This document shows positions 1-9,631 of a stretch of 64,000 bases of DNA, in pieces. Made by a program: the position numbers and the translations under genes. Every line of letters begins with the position of its first letter. The stretch's first letter is position 1. The stretch is from contig NZ_JAHCST010000047.1 of the NCBI RefSeq assembly GCF_018476525.1, positions 1 to 64,000 on the forward strand, read 5' to 3'. The stretch comes from Acrocarpospora catenulata (GTDB lineage Bacteria; Actinomycetota; Actinomycetes; Streptosporangiales; Streptosporangiaceae). A model generated the notes under the pieces. That model had not been told where the DNA came from, searched no databases, and was given only the letters and a program-made list of their open reading frames with translations.

Positions 1-340
1 GGCGGAAGCCGGCCCCGGACCCGGAGGGTCAAATGGGTGGGTGGGCGGGAGGTCACCGGCGACTGACCCTCCCAGCGGGGTCGGGTCCGGACCTGGAGGG
101 GTCAAAGGGCTGGGTGGGTGCGAGCACACGGCAACCAGGACTTCCGCGTGCCGGACCGCCACCGCGCCCACCCCGGCGGAGCCGAACCCCCGACCGGAGG
201 TCGAACAAGGGTGGGTGGGCGCGAGCACACGGCAACCAGGACTTTCGCGTGCCGGACCGCCACCGCCCACCCCGGCGGAGCCGGGCCCCCGACCGGAGGT
301 CGAACAAGGGTGGGTGGGTGGGAGTTCCCCGGCAACCAAT
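1..340. repeat. Tandem ~100 bp GC-rich intergenic repeats
   Basis: The stretch before the first gene has no convincing coding frame and is built from imperfect direct repeats. The word CGAGCACACGGCAACCAGGA occurs at 121 and 222 (period 101), and CGAACAAGGG occurs at 202 and 301 (period 99). G-rich junctions (GGGTGGGTGGG-like) recur near 34, 110, 211 and 310. Two central units are nearly identical, with a 2-base length difference. The flanking units, including 1-110, are more diverged. The array lies downstream of the minus-strand glycosidase gene and may extend left of the window. Confidence 0.75.
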
Positions 341-348
341 TTGTGTCT

Positions 349-1905
349 TTAGGGCAGCTTGGTGTTCGTGGAGGCGGGGGTGCTTTCGTTGCCGAGGCGG
401 TCGAGGGCGGTTACGTGGAAGATGCCGTCTTTTTTGATGGGGAAGGATGGCTTGTTGGCGGCTGGGACGATTGTGACCAGGTTTTCGGCTCCGGCGGTGG
501 CGCAGGAGTCGGGGGTGTTGGTGCGGTAGATGGCGTAGTTGCGGGCGCCGGGTTGGGGGTTCCAGACCAGGGTGTTGCCGGACTTCTTCACGCCGGTGGG
601 GGCGGGAAGTTTGGCTGTGGGCATGTCCTCGATCAAGGGGAGCAGGGCCGGGGTGGGGTAGTGCTCGGTGGTGATGCGGTCCATGACGCCGAGGGGGTTG
701 GCGCGGACGTTTTTCGCGCTGAAGTAGACGTCGCCTTGGACTTCGGGATATTTCCGGTTCAGGGCGAGGTGAGCGGGGAGTTCGCCGGGTTTGGTCCAGG
801 CGTCGGCGGTGCCGACCTGGTAGAGGGCCTGACCGATGTAGAGGTCCACTCCGGTGCCGCGGACCGCTTTGGCCCACCAGGGAACCAGGACCTTGTAGTC
901 GGCGACCGCCAGGCCGCGAGGCCAGTAGAGCTGCGGAATGAGGTAGTCAACCGTCCGGGCCTTGATCCACGCCAACGGATCCGCATAAATCTGGTCATAG
1001 GCGGACATGCCGTTCGTGTTGGACCCGGCCGGGTCCTGGGCCTTGTTCCGCCAGATGCCGAACGGGCTGATCCCGAACTTCACATGAGGCCGAACCCCGT
1101 GCACCGCCTTGGACACCTGGGCGACCAGCTTGTTGACATTCTCCCGCCGCCAGTTGGCCAGGCTCTTCCCGTCGCCGTACTTCCGGAAGGCGGCCTGGTC
1201 GTTGAACGGCTTCCCCTGCCCCGGATACGGATAGAAGTAGTCGTCGAAGTGGACCCCGTCCACGTCGTACCGCTTCACCACATCGGTGACCACCCGCGTG
1301 ACGTGGTCACGCACCGACGGCAGCCCCGGGTTGTAGTAGAGCCGCCCCTCATGCCGGACCGTCCACCCCGGATGCACCCGAGCCGGATGATCCGCCGGCA
1401 ACTTCGACACATCATCGGTGTACGCCGCCCGGTACGGATTGAACCACGCGTGGAACTCCAGCCCCCGCCGATGCGCCTCAGCGACCAGGAACGGCAGCGG
1501 ATCCCACCCGGGGTCCTTGCCCGCCGTCCCCGTCAGATACTGCGACCACGGCTCCAGCGACGACCGGTAGATCGCATCCGAGGCCGGCCGAACCTGCACG
1601 AACACCGCGTTCAGGTTCCGCCGCACGGCGGTGTCGAGCAGTTGCACGTACTCCGCCCGCTGCCGCTCCGGCGACAGCCCCGCCTTGGACGGCCAGTCGA
1701 TGTTCATCGTTGTCGCGATCCACATGCCGCGCAGCTGCCGCTTGGGCACGTCCACGGTGCACGCCTTCCCGGTGACGGTGCTCTCGGTGTTCCCCCCTTG
1801 GGAAGTGACCGCGGCAACCGGCTCCTCCGTCCCCGGCCCCACCACGTATGCCACGGTGGCCGCGGTCGCGGCCACCGTCACCGTGGCGATCACCCGACGT
1901 TTCAT
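349..1905 (-). CDS. Secreted family 10-like glycosyl hydrolase (GHL10/DUF187)
   Basis: Predicted 518-residue exported glycosidase. The start is the ATG at 1905, which has GGGAGG a few bases upstream; an in-frame upstream start lacks this. The N-terminus (MKRRVIATVT then an Ala/Val-rich stretch to about residue 23) is a signal peptide or anchor. The core begins with RQLRGMWIATTMNIDWPSK and includes the hallmark VDGVHFDDYFYPYPG of the GHL10 family, a TIM-barrel family whose characterised members act on glycans. The last ~100 residues (from LPAPTGVKKSG) look like a fibronectin-III-type module. The substrate cannot be told from sequence. It appears monocistronic, with the repeat array downstream. 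Confidence 0.85.
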   Translation of the reverse strand: MKRRVIATVTVAATAATVAYVVGPGTEEPVAAVTSQGGNTESTVTGKACTVDVPKRQLRGMWIATTMNIDWPSKAGLSPERQRAEYVQLLDTAVRRNLNAVFVQVRPASDAIYRSSLEPWSQYLTGTAGKDPGWDPLPFLVAEAHRRGLEFHAWFNPYRAAYTDDVSKLPADHPARVHPGWTVRHEGRLYYNPGLPSVRDHVTRVVTDVVKRYDVDGVHFDDYFYPYPGQGKPFNDQAAFRKYGDGKSLANWRRENVNKLVAQVSKAVHGVRPHVKFGISPFGIWRNKAQDPAGSNTNGMSAYDQIYADPLAWIKARTVDYLIPQLYWPRGLAVADYKVLVPWWAKAVRGTGVDLYIGQALYQVGTADAWTKPGELPAHLALNRKYPEVQGDVYFSAKNVRANPLGVMDRITTEHYPTPALLPLIEDMPTAKLPAPTGVKKSGNTLVWNPQPGARNYAIYRTNTPDSCATAGAENLVTIVPAANKPSFPIKKDGIFHVTALDRLGNESTPASTNTKLP

Positions 1906-2023
1906 TGAGCCTCCCGTGCGCATGGCTCCCCAGTTTCACATGGGCGAACGCATGCTTTGGCCCAATAAAAGAAATCGGTTTGTGATACGCATGTGACGAA
2001 AGACACGAGCGGGAAATTCCCAC

Positions 2024-2050
2024 CCGCCGGCCGTGCGAAACGGCCGGCGG
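2024..2050 (-). terminator. Hairpin after the EF-G paralogue
   Basis: A perfect 10 bp inverted repeat (CCGCCGGCCG / CGGCCGGCGG) with a 7-nt loop lies just past the stop codon of the minus-strand EF-G-like gene. There is no T-run, as is common for actinobacterial terminators. Confidence 0.6.
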
Positions 2051-2062
2051 CCGGAATCGCCG

Positions 2063-4180
2063 CTAGTCAGCGGCGTTGGTCACCTTGCCGGCGAGATGCG
2101 AGGGCAACGGCTCATACCGGAGGAAACCCCGGTGGAACGACCCCGTCCCGTGCGACATCGAACGTAGATCTATCGCGTACCGGGTGATTTCCAGCTCGGG
2201 CACCTCCGCCCTGACCAGGGTACGGCCGGTGCCCACCGGCTCGGTGCCGAGCACCCGCCCGCGCCGGGAGGACAGGTCCGACATGACCGCCCCGACGTAC
2301 TCGTCGGCCACCAGCACCGACACCTCGTCCACCGGCTCGAGCAGCAGCGCGGGCACCTTGGCGGCGGCCTCGCGGAGCGCCAGCTGCCCGGCGATCTGGA
2401 AGGCCATGTCGGAGGAGTCCACCGAGTGGGCCTTGCCGTCGTACAGGGTGACCCTGATGTCCACCATCGGGTAACCGGCCACCACACCGCGGTCCATCTG
2501 GGCGCGCACGCCCTTCTCCACCGACGGGATGAACTGGCGCGGCACTACGCCGCCCACGATCTTGTCCACGAACTCGAACCCGCCGCCGGAGGGCAGCGGC
2601 TCCACCTCGACGTGGCAGATCGCGTACTGCCCGTGCCCGCCGGTCTGCTTCACGTTGCGGCCCATGCCCTGGGCCCTGCCGCCGAAGGTCTCCCGGAGCG
2701 GCACCCGCAGTTCGACCTTCTCCACCTCCACGCCGTGCCGCCGGGACAGCCGGTCCAGCAGCACGTCCGAGTGCGCCTCGCCCATGCACCAGAGCACCAG
2801 CTGCCGGGTCTCGGCGTTGTTCTCCAGCCGCAGCGTCGGGTCCTCGGCCACCAGCCGGGCCAGCGCCTGCGACAGCTTGTCCTCGTCGGCCTTGGACTTG
2901 GCCCGGATCGCCACCGGCAGCAGCGGGTCGGGCATCTCCCAGGGCGTCATGAGCAGCGGGCGGTCCTTGTCGGAGAGGGTGTCCCCGGTCTCGGCGTGGG
3001 ACAGCTTGGCCACCACGCAGATGTCCCCTGCCACGCACTTGGCCACCGGCCGCTGGGTCTTGCCGAGCGGCGAGGTGAGTGCGCCGATGCGCTCGTCCAC
3101 GTCGTGCTCGTGGTCCTGGATGTGCCCGGAGACGTGCACGGTCATATCCGGGCGGAGCGTGCCGGAGAAGACCCGGACCAGGCTGATCCGTCCCACGTAC
3201 GGGTCGCTGGTGGTCTTCACCACCTCCGCGACCAGCGGTCCGTCCGGGTCGCAGACCGGTACGGTGACCGGCCTGCCGTCCAGTGTGGTGATCTCGGGCA
3301 GCCGGTGCTCCGGCGGCGAGGGGAAGCCCTGGGTGATCACTTCGAGCAGTTCGAGCAGCCCCACCCCGGGCGCGGTGGCCAGCACCGGGTAGAAGCTGCC
3401 CCGCGCGATGGCCTTCTCCAGGTCGTCGATGAGCACCTTGGCGTCGATCTGTTCGCCTTCGAGGTACCGGTCCATCAGGGACTCGTCCTCGCTCTCCTGG
3501 ATGATGCCCTCGATCAGCTCACCCCGGTACTGCTCGACCAGCTCCAGCTGGTCCGCGCTGGGCTCCCGCTCGGCCCGGCTGCCGCCCGAGTAGTCGAAGA
3601 AGCGCTGGGACAGCAGCCCCAGCAGGCCGGTGCCGTCCACCGGCAGGTAGAGGGGGGCGACGCCGTCGCCGAAGGCGTCCTGGCAGGCGGTGAGCACCTC
3701 GTCGAAGTTGGCCCGCTGGTGGTCGATCTTGGTGATCACCACGGCGCGCGGCATGGCGACCCCGGCGCACTCCTCCCAGAGCATGCGGGTGACGCCGTCG
3801 ATGCCCTCGGCCGCCGAGACCACGAACAGGGCGGCGTCGGCCGCGCGCAGCCCGGCCCGCAGGTCGCCGACGAAGTCCGCGTAGCCGGGGGTGTCCAGTA
3901 GGTTGATCTTGATGCCGTTGTGGGCCACGGGGGCCAGCGAGAGGTTCACCGAACGCTGCTGCCGTACCTCGATCTCGTCGAAGTCGCTGACCGTGGTGCC
4001 GTCCTCGACCCGGCCGGGCCGCTGGATGGTGCCCGTGGCCGCCAGCAGCGCCTCGACCAAGGTTGTCTTGCCCGCTCCCGAGTGGCCGACCAGCACGACA
4101 TTACGCACCATGTCCGGCCGGTCGGCCGTGGGTGCCCTGCCCGCGGCTCCCGAGGTTCCTCCGACTGATTTCTCCGCCAC
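2063..4180 (-). CDS. Elongation factor G-like GTPase (EF-G2 type)
   Basis: About 705 residues. The chosen start is the GTG at 4180, preceded by GGGAGG at 5 nt. A longer in-frame extension to 4270 lacks a ribosome site and is Arg/Pro-rich, so it was discarded. The G domain has a P-loop GHSGAGKTT (residues 32-40), DTPG (96-99) and TKID (150-153), followed by EF-G domains II-V. It differs from housekeeping EF-G, which has AHIDAGKTT, DTPGHVDF and NKMD. It therefore belongs to the actinobacterial EF-G2 paralogue group, whose role in translation is unclear, and is not the main translocase. Divergent from the PIM operon. Confidence 0.88.
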   Translation of the reverse strand: MAEKSVGGTSGAAGRAPTADRPDMVRNVVLVGHSGAGKTTLVEALLAATGTIQRPGRVEDGTTVSDFDEIEVRQQRSVNLSLAPVAHNGIKINLLDTPGYADFVGDLRAGLRAADAALFVVSAAEGIDGVTRMLWEECAGVAMPRAVVITKIDHQRANFDEVLTACQDAFGDGVAPLYLPVDGTGLLGLLSQRFFDYSGGSRAEREPSADQLELVEQYRGELIEGIIQESEDESLMDRYLEGEQIDAKVLIDDLEKAIARGSFYPVLATAPGVGLLELLEVITQGFPSPPEHRLPEITTLDGRPVTVPVCDPDGPLVAEVVKTTSDPYVGRISLVRVFSGTLRPDMTVHVSGHIQDHEHDVDERIGALTSPLGKTQRPVAKCVAGDICVVAKLSHAETGDTLSDKDRPLLMTPWEMPDPLLPVAIRAKSKADEDKLSQALARLVAEDPTLRLENNAETRQLVLWCMGEAHSDVLLDRLSRRHGVEVEKVELRVPLRETFGGRAQGMGRNVKQTGGHGQYAICHVEVEPLPSGGGFEFVDKIVGGVVPRQFIPSVEKGVRAQMDRGVVAGYPMVDIRVTLYDGKAHSVDSSDMAFQIAGQLALREAAAKVPALLLEPVDEVSVLVADEYVGAVMSDLSSRRGRVLGTEPVGTGRTLVRAEVPELEITRYAIDLRSMSHGTGSFHRGFLRYEPLPSHLAGKVTNAAD

Positions 4181-4340
4181 ATCGCCTCCCAGAGTTTTGA
4201 GAGAGAGTGGCCTCCCAGGCCGCAGGGACCCGAGCGGCCACCCACTAGGCCGCTTCGCGCCCGTCCGCACCCCCGGTACTTAAGGCGCGTGTTACCCACC
4301 CTTAACCCATGTGCCGCAGATCACAAGACCCAGACAACGA

Positions 4341-4368
4341 TTGTTGGTCCTGGTGCTTGCCCTAGGAT
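4341..4368 (+). promoter_or_regulatory. Candidate promoter of the PIM operon
   Basis: TTGTTG (4341-4346) and TAGGAT (4363-4368) are separated by 16 bp. The predicted transcription start, about 4375, is 3 bases before the pgsA ATG, so the mRNA would be leaderless or nearly so. No Shine-Dalgarno motif is seen before pgsA, which agrees. Confidence 0.4.
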
Positions 4369-4377
4369 CGAACCGCG

Positions 4378-4977
4378 ATGTTGAACGTTCTCCGCCCCGC
4401 GATCGCCCGAGTCATGACCCCGCTGGGCCGGGTGCTGGCCCGGCACGGAGTCTCGCCGAATGTGATCACCGCTGTCGGCACGCTCGGCACGGTCGCCGCG
4501 GCCCTGTGGTTCTATCCGCGCGGGCAGTTGGTCTGGGGCACTCTGGTCATCACCTTCTTCGTCTTCGCCGACATGCTGGACGGGGTGCTCGCCCGCCTCA
4601 CCGGCACCGGTTCCACCTGGGGGGCCTTCCTGGACTCGACCCTGGACCGGCTCGGCGACGCAGGCATCTTCTCCGGACTTATCGTCTATTTCATCCTGTT
4701 TGACCAGTTTATCCTCGCCGGTGTCGGCCTCTACTGCCTGGTCTCCGGTGCGCTCGTCTCGTACGCCAAGGCCCGCGCGGAAGGGCTCGGCCTCACCGCC
4801 AACGTGGGCATCGCCGAGCGCGGCGAACGGCTGCTGATCGCCCTGGTGGCCGCCTTCCTGGACGGCCTGGGCGTGCCGTACGTGCTGGCCGTGGCGCTCT
4901 GGGCGCTGGCGGTGGCCAGCACGATCACGGTGATCCAGCGCATGGTCACCGTCTACCGGCAGGCGGTGACCCAATGA
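4378..4977 (+). CDS. pgsA: Phosphatidylinositol phosphate synthase (CDP-alcohol phosphatidyltransferase)
   Basis: A 199-residue integral membrane enzyme. It shows the complete CDP-alcohol phosphotransferase signature D-x2-D-G-x2-A-R-x8-G-x3-D-x3-D, with D65, D68, G69, A72, R73, G82, D86 and D90. Hydrophobic helices follow. In actinobacteria the enzyme in this position joins CDP-diacylglycerol to inositol 3-phosphate, the first step towards phosphatidylinositol and its mannosides. Its stop overlaps the next start (ATGA), and the order pgsA-acyltransferase-pimA matches the mycobacterial PIM operon. This context makes phosphatidylinositol phosphate synthase more likely than phosphatidylglycerophosphate synthase. 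Confidence 0.92.
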   Translation: MLNVLRPAIARVMTPLGRVLARHGVSPNVITAVGTLGTVAAALWFYPRGQLVWGTLVITFFVFADMLDGVLARLTGTGSTWGAFLDSTLDRLGDAGIFSGLIVYFILFDQFILAGVGLYCLVSGALVSYAKARAEGLGLTANVGIAERGERLLIALVAAFLDGLGVPYVLAVALWALAVASTITVIQRMVTVYRQAVTQ

Positions 4978-5885
4978 GCTTTACCGACCGAGTGGTGGCC
5001 GGGCTGTACGCGGTGGCCTGGACCCTGGTGAAACTGCTGCCCGAACGGGTCGCCGCCGCGATCTTCCAGGCCATCGCCGACGTCATGTGGCGGCGCAGGG
5101 GCAAGTCCGTGCTCCGCCTGGAGTCCAACCTGGCCCGGGTGGTCGGCCGCGACAAGTCCGATCCGTACGTCCGGGACCTGGCCCGTCAGGGCCTGCGCTC
5201 CTACTTCCGGTACTGGATGGAGATCTTCCGCCTGCCCGCCATGGACCCCCGCAGGGTCGTCGAGGGCACCCACGTCGCCGGCGAGGAGCACATCTTCGAC
5301 ACCGTCGCGGCCGGGCGCGGCGTGGTGATCGCCCTGCCGCACATGGGCAACTGGGACGCCGCCGGAGTCTGGCTGATCGGCCGGGGCCACCCGTTCACCA
5401 CGGTCATGGAGCGGCTCAAACCCGAGTCGCTCTTCGAGCGCTTCGCCGCCTTCCGCCAGGGCATCGGCATGGAGGTGCTGCCCCTCACCGCCCGGGGCGG
5501 CGGCACCGCGCACGCCTTCGGCACCCTGGCCCAGCGGCTCCGCGCGGGCAAGGTGGTCTGCCTGCCCGCCGAGCGCGACCTGAACTCCACCGGGGTGGCG
5601 GTCGACTTCTTCGGCGCCAAGACCCGGATGGTGGCCGGGCCCGCGCTGCTGGCGATCCAGACCGGGGCCGCTCTGGTGCCCGCCGTCATGTGGTTCGAGG
5701 GGAGAGAATGGGGGCTCCGGCTCCATGAGGAGATCCCCGTTCCCGCCGAGGGATCCAGACAGGAGAAGGTCGCCGTGATGACCCAGCAGCTGGCGAACGT
5801 CTTCGAGAAGGGCATCGCCGAGCACCCCGAGGACTGGCACATGCTGCAACGCCTCTGGCTGGACGACCTGGAACCGCGGTCGTGA
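4974..5885 (+). CDS. patA: Phosphatidylinositol mannoside acyltransferase (PatA-like)
   Basis: A 303-residue member of the LpxL/HtrB lysophospholipid acyltransferase family, with the catalytic HX4D motif at H123-M-G-N-W-D128. An amphipathic or membrane-associated N-terminus precedes it. In mycobacteria the equivalent enzyme, on the cytoplasmic face of the membrane, transfers palmitate to the mannose of PIM1 or PIM2. It overlaps pgsA by 4 nt on the left and pimA by 4 nt on the right, so the three genes should be translationally coupled. Family assignment is firm. The exact acceptor is inferred from operon context. Confidence 0.9.
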   Translation: MSFTDRVVAGLYAVAWTLVKLLPERVAAAIFQAIADVMWRRRGKSVLRLESNLARVVGRDKSDPYVRDLARQGLRSYFRYWMEIFRLPAMDPRRVVEGTHVAGEEHIFDTVAAGRGVVIALPHMGNWDAAGVWLIGRGHPFTTVMERLKPESLFERFAAFRQGIGMEVLPLTARGGGTAHAFGTLAQRLRAGKVVCLPAERDLNSTGVAVDFFGAKTRMVAGPALLAIQTGAALVPAVMWFEGREWGLRLHEEIPVPAEGSRQEKVAVMTQQLANVFEKGIAEHPEDWHMLQRLWLDDLEPRS

Positions 5886-7012
5886 GGATCGGCATCGTCT
5901 GCCCGTACATGTGGGATGTGCCGGGCGGTGTGCAGGCGCACGTGCGCGACCTGGCCGAGGCGCTGATCGACGACGGCCACAAGGTGTCGGTGATCGCCCC
6001 CGCGGGGGACGACGCCCCCCTGCCGCCCTACGTGGTGTCGGCCGGGCGTGCGGTGCCGGTGCCGTACAACGGGTCGGTGGCCCGGCTGACCTTCGGGTTC
6101 CTGTCGGCGAGCCGGGTCCGCAAGTGGATCAAAGAGGGCCGGTTCGACGTGCTGCACGTGCACGAGCCCGCCGTGCCGTCGCTGGGCGTGCTGGCCGTCT
6201 GGGTGGCGCGCGGGCCCATCGTGGCCACCTTCCACGCCTCCTACCAGCGGTCCAGGGCCATGTCGGTGGCCGCCCCCATGCTGCAGAGCGCGCTGGAGAA
6301 GATCACCGGCCGGATCGCGGTCTCCGACGCGGCCCGCAAGACCCTGGTGGAGCACCTGGGCGGCGACGCCGTGCTCATCCCGAACGGCGTCACGGTCAGC
6401 CGGTACGCCGAGGCCGAGCCGCTCCCCGGCTGGGGCCCGGACGGCAACGTGCTCGGCTTCCTGGGACGCATGGACGAGCCGCGCAAGGGCCTGCCGGTGC
6501 TGCTGGAGGCCTTCGCCAAGCTCGCCCCGGAACGCCCCGAGCTGCGGCTGCTGGTGGCCGGGCCCGGCGACGCCGACGAGGTCTACCAGCGGGTGCCCCG
6601 CGAACTGCACGCCCGGGTGGGGCTGCTCGGCCTGGTCAGCGAGGCCGACAAGGTGCGCGCCTACCACTCGGTGGACATCTTCTGCGCGCCCAACCTGGGC
6701 GGGGAGAGCTTCGGCATCGTGCTCACCGAGGCCATGTCGGCCGGGGCTCCCATCCTGGCCAGCGACATCCCCGCCTTCCGCCGGGTGCTCGGCGAAGGCC
6801 AGGCCGGGGCGCTGTTCGCCACCGGCGACCCCGGCGCGCTGGCCCGCGAGGCCGCCCGCCTGCTGGACGACCCCGCGCTGCGCGCCAAGCTCTCCACCGA
6901 GGCCCGGCTGGCCGTCCGCAAGTACGACTGGTCCACGGTCGCCCGGGACGTGGTGCGGGTGTACGAGACCGTGGCCGGCGCCCCCGTCGGGGTGGAGGAC
7001 GTAGCGTTGTGA
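5882..7012 (+). CDS. pimA: Phosphatidylinositol alpha-mannosyltransferase PimA (GT4)
   Basis: A 376-residue GT-B fold glycosyltransferase starting at a GTG within GTGA. The N-terminal GGVQAHVRDLAEAL region is the acceptor and donor loop typical of GT4. The EX7E donor-binding motif is E275-S-F-G-I-V-L-T-E283. PimA uses GDP-mannose to add the first mannose to phosphatidylinositol at the inner face of the membrane. Third gene of the PIM operon, with 4-nt overlaps on both sides. Confidence 0.93.
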   Translation: MRIGIVCPYMWDVPGGVQAHVRDLAEALIDDGHKVSVIAPAGDDAPLPPYVVSAGRAVPVPYNGSVARLTFGFLSASRVRKWIKEGRFDVLHVHEPAVPSLGVLAVWVARGPIVATFHASYQRSRAMSVAAPMLQSALEKITGRIAVSDAARKTLVEHLGGDAVLIPNGVTVSRYAEAEPLPGWGPDGNVLGFLGRMDEPRKGLPVLLEAFAKLAPERPELRLLVAGPGDADEVYQRVPRELHARVGLLGLVSEADKVRAYHSVDIFCAPNLGGESFGIVLTEAMSAGAPILASDIPAFRRVLGEGQAGALFATGDPGALAREAARLLDDPALRAKLSTEARLAVRKYDWSTVARDVVRVYETVAGAPVGVEDVAL

Positions 7013-7536
7013 ACACCACCGTGGTCCTGATCGCGGGCGCGATCGTGCTGCTGCTGGCCGTCTACATCTCCTGGCGGGCGGGCAGGCTGGACCGGCTGCA
7101 CATCCGCCTGGAGACCGCCCAGGCCGCGCTGGACGCCGCGCTGCTGCGCCGCTCGGCGGTCTGCCTGGAACTGGCCGGGTCCCGGCTGCTCGACCCGGCC
7201 ACCTCGCTGGTGCTGGCCGCCGCCGCCCACGAGGCCCGTACGGCGGGCCCCGACGAGCGGGAGCACGCCGAGAGCGACCTGTCCGGGACCCTGCGCGCGG
7301 TGGTCGACCAGGAACGTTTCCGGGAGAAGGTACACGCCCCCGAACTCCTCGACGAGCTGGACAGCGCGGTGGCCAAGGTCGTCTACTCGCGCCGCTTCTA
7401 CAACACGGCGGTGGCCGTCACCCGCGTCGCCCAGCGCCGCTGGCTGGCCCGTACGCTCCGGCTGGCCGGGCACACCGACTACCCGAGCTTCTTCGAGATC
7501 GACGACGCCCCCCCGAAGGCTTTGGCCGCCGAATAG
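7009..7536 (+). CDS. Single-pass membrane protein of the PIM operon, LemA-like
   Basis: A 175-residue protein starting at a GTG that overlaps the pimA stop (GTGA), so it is the fourth gene of the operon. One N-terminal transmembrane helix (about residues 4-22) is followed by a charged helical domain. The stretch R-R-F-Y-N-T-A-V-A-V-T-R-V and the ending Y-P-S-F-F-E-I-D-D resemble LemA-family proteins, which have an N-terminal anchor and a coiled helical body. In M. tuberculosis a membrane protein with an added Nudix domain follows pimA; no Nudix box is seen here. The function is unknown. Confidence 0.8.
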   Translation: MNTTVVLIAGAIVLLLAVYISWRAGRLDRLHIRLETAQAALDAALLRRSAVCLELAGSRLLDPATSLVLAAAAHEARTAGPDEREHAESDLSGTLRAVVDQERFREKVHAPELLDELDSAVAKVVYSRRFYNTAVAVTRVAQRRWLARTLRLAGHTDYPSFFEIDDAPPKALAAE

Positions 7537-7623
7537 GATTTACCGGCGGATAACACACTTCGGTCGATTTCCCGGCCGACCCCGGTAAGCTCTTGCCCGT
7601 TTCATATCGGGAGGAGTAGTTCA

Positions 7624-8628
7624 GTGCGGGCAAATCGGGTCATCGGCGTCGCTCTGGCTTCGGGACTGGCGCTTCTGGCCGCGGCCTGCTCCTCCAAGGG
7701 CGAGGACCCCGGCAGTCAGCCACAGGCCGCCAGCGTGAGCGAGTCGCCCACCCCGCCGCCGGAACACCCCTTCACCGGCATGCCCGTCGCCGCCCGGCGC
7801 CCGGTGCTGGCCGTCAAGATCGAGAACACCTCGGCGGGGAAGCCGCAGATCGGGGTGGACAAGGCCGACATCGTCTACGTCGAGCAGGTCGAGGGCGGCC
7901 TCACCCGGCTGATGGCCATCTTCTCCACCCGGCTGCCCAAGGAGGTCGGCCCGGTCCGCTCGGCCCGCATCTCCGACCTGCACATCCTGCCGATGTTCGG
8001 CAAACCGGCGCTGGCCTACTCCGGGGTCCAGAGCAAGATGATCCCGTTCGTCCGGGAGGCGTCGCTGTTCGACGTGTCCGACAGCGCGGCGCCGGGGGCC
8101 TACTTCCGCTACCCGGGCAGGTACGCGCCGTACAACCTGGTGGCCACGCCGCGCAAGCTCCTCCAGCAGGCGCCCAAGGCGTCCAAGGCCACCGACATCG
8201 GGTTCGTGTTCTCCGACGAACCCCCGGCGGGCGGGGTGCCCAAGAAGACCTTCAGCGTGAAATATCCGGCGGCGCGCTTCGCCTTCGGCTGGAGCGAGGC
8301 CAAGAAGCGCTGGCTGATCTGGCAGGACGGGGCCAAGGACATGGCGGCCGGGGGCGGCCAGCTGGGCGCCGCCACCGTGGTCATCCAGTACACCAAGACC
8401 GAGCGCTCCCAGTTCCACGACTTCACCGGCAGCTACACTCCGCTGGTGCACTCCACCGGCAAGGGCACCGGCATCGTGCTCAGGGACGGCCAGGCCTATA
8501 AGGTCAACTGGGAGCGGGAGTCGGAGGAGGAAGGGACCACCTTCACCACGCCGACCGGCGAGCGCATGACCTTCGCCCGCGGGCCCGTCTGGGTGGTGCT
8601 CGCCTCGCGCAAGCCTGTCCAGCCCTAG
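7624..8628 (+). CDS. DUF3048 (YerB-like) lipoprotein
   Basis: A 334-residue exported lipoprotein. The GTG start follows GGGAGGAG at 7609-7616 by 7 nt. The signal peptide ends in a lipobox (L-A-A-A-C, Cys22), and a short Ser/Pro-rich linker follows. The body matches DUF3048: [20 protein letters not shown], a [19 protein letters not shown]-like core and [11 protein letters not shown]. It should be anchored on the outer face of the membrane. No biochemical role is established for the family. It stands alone between the PIM operon and pdxS. Confidence 0.87.
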   Translation: MRANRVIGVALASGLALLAAACSSKGEDPGSQPQAASVSESPTPPPEHPFTGMPVAARRPVLAVKIENTSAGKPQIGVDKADIVYVEQVEGGLTRLMAIFSTRLPKEVGPVRSARISDLHILPMFGKPALAYSGVQSKMIPFVREASLFDVSDSAAPGAYFRYPGRYAPYNLVATPRKLLQQAPKASKATDIGFVFSDEPPAGGVPKKTFSVKYPAARFAFGWSEAKKRWLIWQDGAKDMAAGGGQLGAATVVIQYTKTERSQFHDFTGSYTPLVHSTGKGTGIVLRDGQAYKVNWERESEEEGTTFTTPTGERMTFARGPVWVVLASRKPVQP

Positions 8629-8740
8629 TACATCCTGTCCATGTTTGGCAAGGGGCTCTGACAGGGTGGAGCGTCGGAGTCGCCCGAGCGCACGGCCTAC
8701 CATGGGGGAGAACCGTCTATTTCCCCTGCGAGGTATAGCC

Positions 8741-9631
8741 ATGTCCAGTCCTTCTGTTGGAACCCCCCGGGTCAAGCGCGGCATGGCCGAGATGCTCAAG
8801 GGTGGCGTGATCATGGACGTCGTCACCCCCGAGCAGGCGAAGATCGCCGAAGACGCCGGGGCGGTCGCGGTGATGGCGCTGGAGCGGGTGCCCGCCGACA
8901 TCCGCGCGCAGGGTGGCGTGTCCCGGATGAGCGACCCCGACATGATCGACGGGATCATCTCCGCGGTGTCCATCCCCGTGATGGCCAAGGCCCGGATCGG
9001 GCATTTCGTCGAGGCCCAGGTGCTGATGTCGCTGGGCGTCGACTACATCGACGAGTCCGAGGTGCTGACCCCGGCCGACTACGCCAACCACATCGACAAG
9101 TGGAAGTTCACCGTGCCGTTCGTGTGCGGGGCCACCAACCTGGGCGAGGCGCTGCGCCGCATCAACGAGGGCGCCGCCATGATCCGCTCCAAGGGCGAGG
9201 CCGGCACCGGCGACGTCTCCAACGCGGTCACCCACATGCGCACCATCCGGGCCGAGATCAAGCGCCTCACCTCGCTGCCCGAGGACGAGCTGTACGTCGC
9301 CGCCAAGGAACTCCAGGCGCCGTACGAGCTGGTCGCCGAGGTGGCCAAGACCGGCAAGCTGCCGGTGGTGCTGTTCACCGCGGGCGGCATCGCCACCCCC
9401 GCCGACGCCGCCATGATGATGCAGCTGGGCGCCGAGGGCGTGTTCGTCGGCTCCGGCATCTTCAAGTCCGGCAACCCGGCCGAGCGGGCCGCCGCCATCG
9501 TCAAGGCCACCACCTTCCACGACGACCCCGACGTGATCGCCAAGGTCTCCCGCGGCCTGGGCGAGGCCATGGTCGGCATCAACGTCGACGACATCCCGGC
9601 CCCGCACCGGCTGGCCGAGCGCGGCTGGTGA
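8741..9631 (+). CDS. pdxS: Pyridoxal 5'-phosphate synthase, lyase subunit PdxS
   Basis: A 296-residue TIM-barrel subunit of the deoxyxylulose-independent vitamin B6 pathway. It condenses ribose 5-phosphate, glyceraldehyde 3-phosphate and ammonia into PLP. Family-critical residues are present: D26, K83 (in MAKARIGHF) and K151 (in [12 protein letters not shown]). The ATG at 8741 gives the usual N-terminus and length; upstream in-frame codons add an Arg-rich tail and were rejected. It overlaps pdxT by 4 nt (GTGA), consistent with a 12:12 PdxS-PdxT complex. Confidence 0.96.
   Translation: MSSPSVGTPRVKRGMAEMLKGGVIMDVVTPEQAKIAEDAGAVAVMALERVPADIRAQGGVSRMSDPDMIDGIISAVSIPVMAKARIGHFVEAQVLMSLGVDYIDESEVLTPADYANHIDKWKFTVPFVCGATNLGEALRRINEGAAMIRSKGEAGTGDVSNAVTHMRTIRAEIKRLTSLPEDELYVAAKELQAPYELVAEVAKTGKLPVVLFTAGGIATPADAAMMMQLGAEGVFVGSGIFKSGNPAERAAAIVKATTFHDDPDVIAKVSRGLGEAMVGINVDDIPAPHRLAERGW

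Noticed and set aside
118-1908. A 596-codon plus-strand frame across the repeats and glycosidase
   Set aside because: It reads through the non-coding repeats and antisense to a gene with a signal peptide, ribosome site and recognisable domain.
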